33,859 bases of DNA from an uncultured Oscillibacter sp. (GTDB lineage Bacteria > Bacillota > Clostridia > Oscillospirales > Oscillospiraceae). The translations under genes were made by a program, and so were the position numbers. Below are positions 30,235 to 33,859 of this stretch, piece by piece; position 1 is the stretch's first letter, and each line of letters opens with the position of its first letter. The stretch is taken from contig CAJTZL010000029.1 in the NCBI GenBank assembly GCA_910583695.1, forward strand, positions 1-33,859, in the 5' to 3' direction. The notes beneath the pieces are model-generated. The model had not been told where the DNA came from, ran no database searches, and was given only the letters and a program-made list of their open reading frames with translations.

Positions 30235-30375
30235 ATGAAGAGAATCAAGACCCTGGAGACCCGCAGCCTCTGCGAGAGCGCCAAGAAGGGCGGCTGCGGC
30301 GAATGCCAGACCTCCTGCCAGTCCGCCTGCAAGACCTCCTGCGGCGTCGCCAACCAGAAGTGCGAGCAGAAGTAA
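30235..30375 (+). CDS. scfA: SCIFF ranthipeptide precursor
   Basis: A 46-residue precursor of the SCIFF family (six cysteines in forty-five), a ribosomally made peptide whose cysteines are linked by thioether bridges by a radical-SAM enzyme. It begins MKRIKTLETRSL and carries the hallmark GGCGECQTSCQSACKTSC. Cysteines are at 13, 21, 24, 28, 32, 36 and 43, so there are seven rather than six; Cys13 is the extra one by comparison with the usual six-Cys core. ATG 30235 follows GGGAGA. The maturase is 250 bases downstream. SCIFF is nearly universal in Clostridia; a role in cell-density or metabolic signalling has been proposed for some members. Confidence 0.95.
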   Translation: MKRIKTLETRSLCESAKKGGCGECQTSCQSACKTSCGVANQKCEQK

Positions 30376-30537
30376 GAACCTGCATGCATAACCGGGGGAT
30401 GCCGGATGGACGAGGATTTTTCTCGTCAGACAAGGAGAGCTTCCGCCGCCATGCCGACGTATGGCAAGGGAACTCAACGCAGTATGGCGGGAAAACAACC
30501 GGCCGGACGGCGTGCAGCGGTTGTGAATACAGGTTCT
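30375..30537 (+). ncRNA. Candidate structured RNA between scfA and scfB
   Basis: The 249-base gap has no credible gene but folds with nested long-range stems. P1 is AGAACCTG (30375-30382) with CAGGTTCT (30530-30537). P2 is AACCG (30390-30394) with CGGTT (30518-30522). P3 is GCCG (30401-30404) with CGGC (30508-30511). These enclose a hairpin GACGAG/CTCGTC (30409-30427) and a stem CCGCCAT/ATGGCGG (30446-30452 and 30484-30490) with an inner GCC/GGC pairing. A terminator follows 13 bases later. I matched it to no riboswitch class I know. Folding is by eye; it could be a riboswitch-like switch for scfB, a stable 3' end for scfA mRNA, or chance pairing. Confidence 0.45.
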
Positions 30538-30550
30538 AAGAACAAGCCGA

Positions 30551-30578
30551 AGCGCCGCCTCTCCGGGCGGCGCTTTTT
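30551..30578 (+). terminator. Terminator between scfA and scfB
   Basis: A 9-bp stem (AGCGCCGCC 30551-30559, GGCGGCGCT 30566-30574) is followed by TTTT. A further hairpin (GCCGCCC 30594-30600, GGGCGGC 30605-30611) lies just before the scfB ribosome-binding site. Partial termination here would give more precursor than maturase. Confidence 0.8.
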
Positions 30579-30624
30579 CCTGTCAACAAGACCGCCGCCC
30601 CCTCGGGCGGCCTGGGAGGAACAC

Positions 30625-32013
30625 ATGGTACATCAATACAAGCTAGGCGGCTACCACATCGTTCTGGACAGCTGCTCCGGCGGCGTCCACGTGGTGGACG
30701 AGGTGGCCTATGACGTCATCGCCCTCTATCCGGACCATACGCCGGAGGAGATTGCGGCGGCCCTGCTGGAAAAATACCCGGACCGCCCCGACGTGACGGA
30801 GGCGGAGCTCCGGGAGTGTCTGGCCGACGTGGAGGCCCTGGTGCAGTCCGGGCAGCTCTACACCCCCGATACCTTTTCGGACATCGCCGGGACCTTCAAG
30901 GAGCGCTCCGGCGACGTGGTGAAGGCCCTCTGCCTCCACGTGGCCCACACCTGCAATTTGAACTGCTCCTACTGCTTTGCCAGTCAGGGCAACTACCACG
31001 GGGACCGGGCCCTCATGAGCTTTGAGGTGGGCAGGCAGGCCCTGGACTTCCTCATCGCCAACTCCGGAAGCCGGACCAACCTGGAGGTGGACTTCTTCGG
31101 CGGGGAGCCGCTGATGAACTGGCAGGTGGTGAAGGATCTGGTGGCCTACGCCCGGACCCAGGAAGAGCCTCATCACAAGCATTTCCGCTTCACCCTCACC
31201 ACCAACGGGATGCTCCTGAACCAGGACGTCATCGACTTTGCCAACCGGGAGATGGACAACGTGGTTCTCTCCCTGGACGGGCGGAAGGAGATTCACGACG
31301 CCCTCCGGGTGGACTACGCCGGAAACGGCAGCTATGACCGCATCGTTCCCAAGTTCCAGGAGCTGGTGAAGGCTCGGGGAGGAACCCGCTACTACATGCG
31401 GGGCACCTTCACCCACCGGAACCCCGACTTCACGAAGGACCTTTTCCACATGGCGGACCTGGGCTTCACCGAGCTCTCCATGGAGCCGGTGGTCTGCGCC
31501 CCCGGGGACCCGGCGGCCCTGACGCCGGAGGACCTGGAGATTGTCAAGGAGCAGTACGAGCTCCTGGCAGAGGAAATGCTGAAGCGCCATCGGGAGGGCC
31601 GCCCCATCACCTTTTACCACTACATGCTGGACCTCACGGGAGGGCCCTGCGTCTACAAGCGGGTCTCCGGCTGCGGCTCCGGCACGGAGTACATGGCCGT
31701 CACCCCCTGGGGGGATTTGTATCCCTGCCACCAGTTCGTGGGGGAGACGTCCTACAAGCTGGGGGACGTGTGGAAGGGCGTGACGAATACCGCCCTGCGG
31801 GAGGAGTTCCGGTCCTGCAACGCTTACGCCCGGCCGGAGTGCGCGGACTGCTGGGCCAAGCTCTACTGCTCCGGCGGCTGCGCCGCCAACGCCTATCACG
31901 CCTCCGGCTCCATCCGGGGGGTCTACGAGGCGGGCTGCGAGCTCTTCCGCAAGCGGATGGAGTGCGCCATCATGCTCCAAGCCGCCCTGGCGGAAGAGGC
32001 GGAGGAGGCATGA
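30625..32013 (+). CDS. scfB: SCIFF radical-SAM maturase (thioether bridge formation)
   Basis: A 462-residue radical-SAM/SPASM enzyme that crosslinks Cys residues of the SCIFF peptide. ATG 30625 (MVHQYKLGGYHIVLD) lies 4 bases after GGGAGGA; the longer open frame upstream covers the terminator and is rejected. Residues 1 to about 95 are the peptide-recognition (RRE-like) region. The radical-SAM motif is Cys110, Cys114, Cys117 in HTCNLNCSYCFASQG, followed by FFGGEPLMNW and TTNGMLL. The SPASM domain binding two further [4Fe-4S] clusters has CGSGTEYMAV, LYPCHQFVGE and CADCWAKLYCSGGC. Its stop overlaps the next start as ATGA. Confidence 0.95.
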   Translation: MVHQYKLGGYHIVLDSCSGGVHVVDEVAYDVIALYPDHTPEEIAAALLEKYPDRPDVTEAELRECLADVEALVQSGQLYTPDTFSDIAGTFKERSGDVVKALCLHVAHTCNLNCSYCFASQGNYHGDRALMSFEVGRQALDFLIANSGSRTNLEVDFFGGEPLMNWQVVKDLVAYARTQEEPHHKHFRFTLTTNGMLLNQDVIDFANREMDNVVLSLDGRKEIHDALRVDYAGNGSYDRIVPKFQELVKARGGTRYYMRGTFTHRNPDFTKDLFHMADLGFTELSMEPVVCAPGDPAALTPEDLEIVKEQYELLAEEMLKRHREGRPITFYHYMLDLTGGPCVYKRVSGCGSGTEYMAVTPWGDLYPCHQFVGETSYKLGDVWKGVTNTALREEFRSCNAYARPECADCWAKLYCSGGCAANAYHASGSIRGVYEAGCELFRKRMECAIMLQAALAEEAEEA

Positions 32014-33344
32014 CCACCCCCGTGGCGGACTTCCTCCGGGCCTACGCCGCCTCCGGCACGGCCCGGCTCCACATGCCGGGGCACAAGGGCCGGGGCCCCC
32101 TGGGCTGTGAGGCCTGGGACCTGACGGAAATTTCCGGGGCGGACTCCCTCTATGAGGCGGCGGGCGTCATCGCCCGGAGCGAGGAAAACGCCGCCGCCCT
32201 CTTCGGCTCCGCCGCCACCTTCTACTCCACCGAGGGGGCCACCCAGTGTATCAAGGCCATGCTGTTCCTGGCCCTCCGGAACCGCCGGTTGGGGACGCCG
32301 TCGGTCATCCTGGCCCCCCGGAACGTCCACAAGTCTTTTGTCCACGCCGCCGCCCTGCTGGACTTCGAGCCGGTTTGGCTCTGGCCGGAGGAGGGTTCCT
32401 CCCTCTGCGCCTGTCCCATTACGGCGGAGGGGCTGGAAAAGGCCCTGGCCTCCCTGCCCGCGCCCCCGGCCGCCGTCTACGTCACCAGCCCCGACTACCT
32501 GGGGAACCGGGCGGACATCTCCGCGCTGGCGGAGGTGTGCCATGCCCGGGGGACGCTCCTGCTGACGGACAACGCCCACGGGGCCTATCTGCGTTTCCTC
32601 TCCCCGTCCCTCCACCCCCTGGACCAGGGGGCGGACCTCACCTGCGACTCCGCCCACAAGACTCTGTCGGTCCTCACCGGCGGAGCGTATCTCCACATCT
32701 CCAAAGCCGCCCCGGCGGCCCTTCGGGAGCACGCCCGGTCCGCCCTGGCCCTCTTCGGGTCCACCAGCCCGTCCTACCTGACCTTGGCATCCCTGGATTT
32801 GTGCAACCGCCGTTTGTCGGAGGCGTACCCCGCCCGCCTGAGGGAGGCCGTCCGCCGCCTGGAGGCCCTGGGGAAGGCCCTTTCCGCCCGGGGCTGGCAG
32901 ACGGAGCCCTCGGACCCCCTGCGCCTGACCCTCCGGGCCCCGGCGGGCCTGACGGGGCTGGATTTGGCGGACCGGCTCCGCCGGGGCGGCGCGGAGTGCG
33001 AGTACGCGGACCGGGACTTCCTGGTTCTCATGGCCGCGCCGGACAACGCCCCGGAGGACTTTGCCCGTGTTTCCGCCGCCCTGGGAGAAAACCGGGCTCC
33101 CGCCGCCCCGGCGGTTTCCCTGCCCCCGGCCAGGGGGGAACGGGTCCTGTCCGTCCGGGAGGCCCTGTTCGCCCCTCAGAAGACCGTCCCGGTGGAGGAA
33201 AGCCTGGGCCGGGTCTGCGGTGCGCCCACGGTGAGCTGTCCCCCGGCGGTGCCCATCGCCGTGTCCGGGGAGCGGATTGGGGAGGCGGCCCTGGCACTGT
33301 TCCGGCATTACGGCATAAAATATGTGGATGTTTTGCAGGACTGA
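32010..33344 (+). CDS. Orn/Lys/Arg decarboxylase-like PLP enzyme
   Basis: A 444-residue fold-type I PLP enzyme of the Orn/Lys/Arg decarboxylase major-domain family. Signs are HMPGHKGRGP (residues 21-30), FYSTEGATQCIKAMLF, the PLP-nitrogen Asp187 in LTDNAHGAYL and Schiff-base Lys217 in DSAHKTLSVLTGGAYLH. It lacks the N-terminal wing domain of the large inducible decarboxylases and is of the shorter Firmicutes type. ATG 32010 overlaps the scfB stop as ATGA, so its translation is coupled to the maturase. The substrate (lysine, arginine, ornithine or other) cannot be read from the sequence. A terminator follows. Confidence 0.88.
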   Translation: MTTPVADFLRAYAASGTARLHMPGHKGRGPLGCEAWDLTEISGADSLYEAAGVIARSEENAAALFGSAATFYSTEGATQCIKAMLFLALRNRRLGTPSVILAPRNVHKSFVHAAALLDFEPVWLWPEEGSSLCACPITAEGLEKALASLPAPPAAVYVTSPDYLGNRADISALAEVCHARGTLLLTDNAHGAYLRFLSPSLHPLDQGADLTCDSAHKTLSVLTGGAYLHISKAAPAALREHARSALALFGSTSPSYLTLASLDLCNRRLSEAYPARLREAVRRLEALGKALSARGWQTEPSDPLRLTLRAPAGLTGLDLADRLRRGGAECEYADRDFLVLMAAPDNAPEDFARVSAALGENRAPAAPAVSLPPARGERVLSVREALFAPQKTVPVEESLGRVCGAPTVSCPPAVPIAVSGERIGEAALALFRHYGIKYVDVLQD

Positions 33345-33375
33345 AAATTGAAAAACGAGGCACACTAGCCTTGCC

Positions 33376-33408
33376 GCCCCGTTCCTCTGGGACGGGGCAA
33401 ATTTTTTT
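33376..33408 (+). terminator. Terminator between the decarboxylase-like and ferredoxin genes
   Basis: A 10-bp stem with one G-T pair (GCCCCGTTCC 33376-33385, GGGACGGGGC 33389-33398), a TCT loop, AAA and seven T. It ends 17 bases before the ferredoxin start, directly upstream of its AGGAGAA site. Confidence 0.9.
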
Positions 33409-33425
33409 CAGATAGGAGAAACGCG

Positions 33426-33605
33426 ATGAATGCGACGGTGAATGAAAGCTGCATTGGCTGCGGCCTGTGCGCCGGGAATTGCCCGGAGGTATTTTCCATG
33501 GGGGACGACGGCTTCGCCCACGGCGGGGAGGTTCCCGACGGGATGCTGGACGCGGCCCAGAGTGCCCGGGACGAGTGCCCGGTGAGTGCTATCAGCATCG
33601 GCTGA
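33426..33605 (+). CDS. Single-cluster [4Fe-4S] ferredoxin
   Basis: A 59-residue ferredoxin. ATG 33426 follows AGGAGAA. The cluster ligands are Cys9, Cys12 and Cys15 (CIGCGLCAGNCP) with the distant Cys51 (DECPVSAI), as in Thermotoga-type monocluster ferredoxins; Cys19 is an extra cysteine. The middle (EVFSMGDDGFAH and AAQSARDE) matches the usual PEVF and AA...C pattern. It is probably a soluble low-potential electron carrier. Its position straight after the radical-SAM operon, which needs an electron donor, is suggestive but unproven. No separate promoter is visible behind the terminator at 33376-33408. Confidence 0.93.
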   Translation: MNATVNESCIGCGLCAGNCPEVFSMGDDGFAHGGEVPDGMLDAAQSARDECPVSAISIG

Positions 33606-33634
33606 CAGAGGGCCTCCTGCCGAGGCAGGGCTGA

Positions 33635-33702
33635 TACTCGCCCTTCGGGCGGGGGAGATTACAGCCATGAAGATGGCATCTTCCCCGCCCGAAGGGCGAG
33701 TA
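33635..33702. repeat. 68-base near-perfect hairpin element between ferredoxin and lepA
   Basis: Outer arms of 20 bp are perfect (33635-33654 and 33683-33702). The stem continues for five more pairs (one G-T), then a 4-base bulge (TACA, 33660-33663) and an inner stem GCCAT/ATGGC with loop GAAG. It is probably a bidirectional terminator for the convergent ferredoxin and lepA genes and a member of a repeat family shared with 24585-24624. Confidence 0.8.
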
Positions 33703-33706
33703 AAGG

Positions 33707-33859
33707 CTACTCGTCCAGCTTCAGCACCGCCAGGAACGCCTCCGTTGGAATCTGGACAGACCCCAGGCTCCGCATCTTCTTCTTGCCCTCCTTCTGCTTT
33801 TCCAGCAGCTTCTTCTTCCGGGTGATGTCGCCGCCGTAGCACTTGGCCAGCACGTCCTT
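33707..33859 (-). CDS. lepA: Elongation factor 4 (LepA), C-terminal end
   Basis: Only the last 50 residues lie in the window: KDVLAKCYGGDITRKKKLLE, then KQKEGKKKMRSLGSVQIPTE and AFLAVLKLDE before TAG. This is the invariant LepA C-terminal signature of a GTPase that binds ribosomes and promotes back-translocation or ribosome assembly. The rest continues past the window's end. The stop lies 5 bases from the hairpin element at 33635-33702. Confidence 0.97.
   Translation of the reverse strand, partial: KDVLAKCYGGDITRKKKLLEKQKEGKKKMRSLGSVQIPTEAFLAVLKLDE

Noticed and set aside
30376..30550. Known riboswitch or 6S/SRP/tmRNA in the scfA-scfB gap
   Set aside because: I checked for the conserved cores of TPP, SAM, cobalamin, T-box, ydaO and fluoride RNAs and for SRP, RNase P and tmRNA signatures and found none, so only a candidate structured RNA is claimed.
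30406..30624. N-terminal extension of scfB by 73 residues
   Set aside because: It would translate through the structured spacer and terminator. ATG 30625 has a GGGAGGA site and gives the usual maturase start.

Overview
The window is a GC-rich (well over 60% by eye), gene-dense chromosomal segment. A strictly anaerobic Clostridia member of the Oscillospiraceae type (Flavonifractor/Lawsonibacter/Oscillibacter-like) is the best fit. The reasons are a SCIFF ranthipeptide precursor with its radical-SAM maturase, DUF1836 and DegV proteins, S-layer-homology (SLH) surface proteins, a class 1B PyrD/PyrK pair, and A/G-rich Shine-Dalgarno sites before nearly every start. No tRNA, rRNA, CRISPR, transposase or phage gene was seen. 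The taxonomic assignment is inference.

Layout. (1) 1-7.9 kb, plus strand: 3' end of pnp; a hairpin-rich spacer; a secreted leucine-rich-repeat/Cys-repeat/SLH protein; mnmE; a DUF1836 protein; a DegV protein; prmA. (2) 7.9-20.1 kb, minus strand: an HscC-type Hsp70 with a membrane-anchored J-domain partner (GTGA overlap); a second SLH protein; a flavoprotein plus a long lactate/malate-dehydrogenase-like protein; and a 1597-residue multidomain protein (HD hydrolase, HEAT-like helices, nicotinate-nucleotide-adenylyltransferase-like domain, GNAT-like segment, phosphoribosyltransferase). (3) 20.2-21.5 kb, plus strand: a metallo-beta-lactamase-fold hydrolase and a dihydrofolate-reductase-like protein. 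(4) 21.5-29.5 kb, minus strand: the de novo UMP pathway, transcribed pyrC-pyrK-pyrD-pyrF-(broken DUF6194 gene)-pyrE, then a 445-bp repeat island, then pyrB-pyrI, a YgjP-like metallopeptidase and a PurO-type IMP cyclohydrolase. Only carbamoyl-phosphate synthase is missing from the UMP route. (5) 29.8-33.6 kb, plus strand: a small membrane protein, the SCIFF peptide gene scfA, a candidate structured RNA plus terminator, the maturase scfB, a translationally coupled Orn/Lys/Arg-decarboxylase-like PLP enzyme, and a small ferredoxin. The window ends in the 3' end of lepA on the minus strand.

The most unusual observations are: the five-module fusion at 15.3-20.1 kb; the pyrE-pyrB repeat island, which carries two tandem AGGG-loop hairpins with compensatory stem changes and a mirror repeat able to form a perfect 15-triplet triple helix; a hairpin element shared between the pyrE end and the ferredoxin/lepA junction; the structured spacer between scfA and scfB; and a 50-bp tandem duplication that frameshifts a DUF6194 gene inside the pyr operon. 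Most promoters proposed here have exactly 17-bp spacers. No PyrR-type leader was recognised before pyrC.
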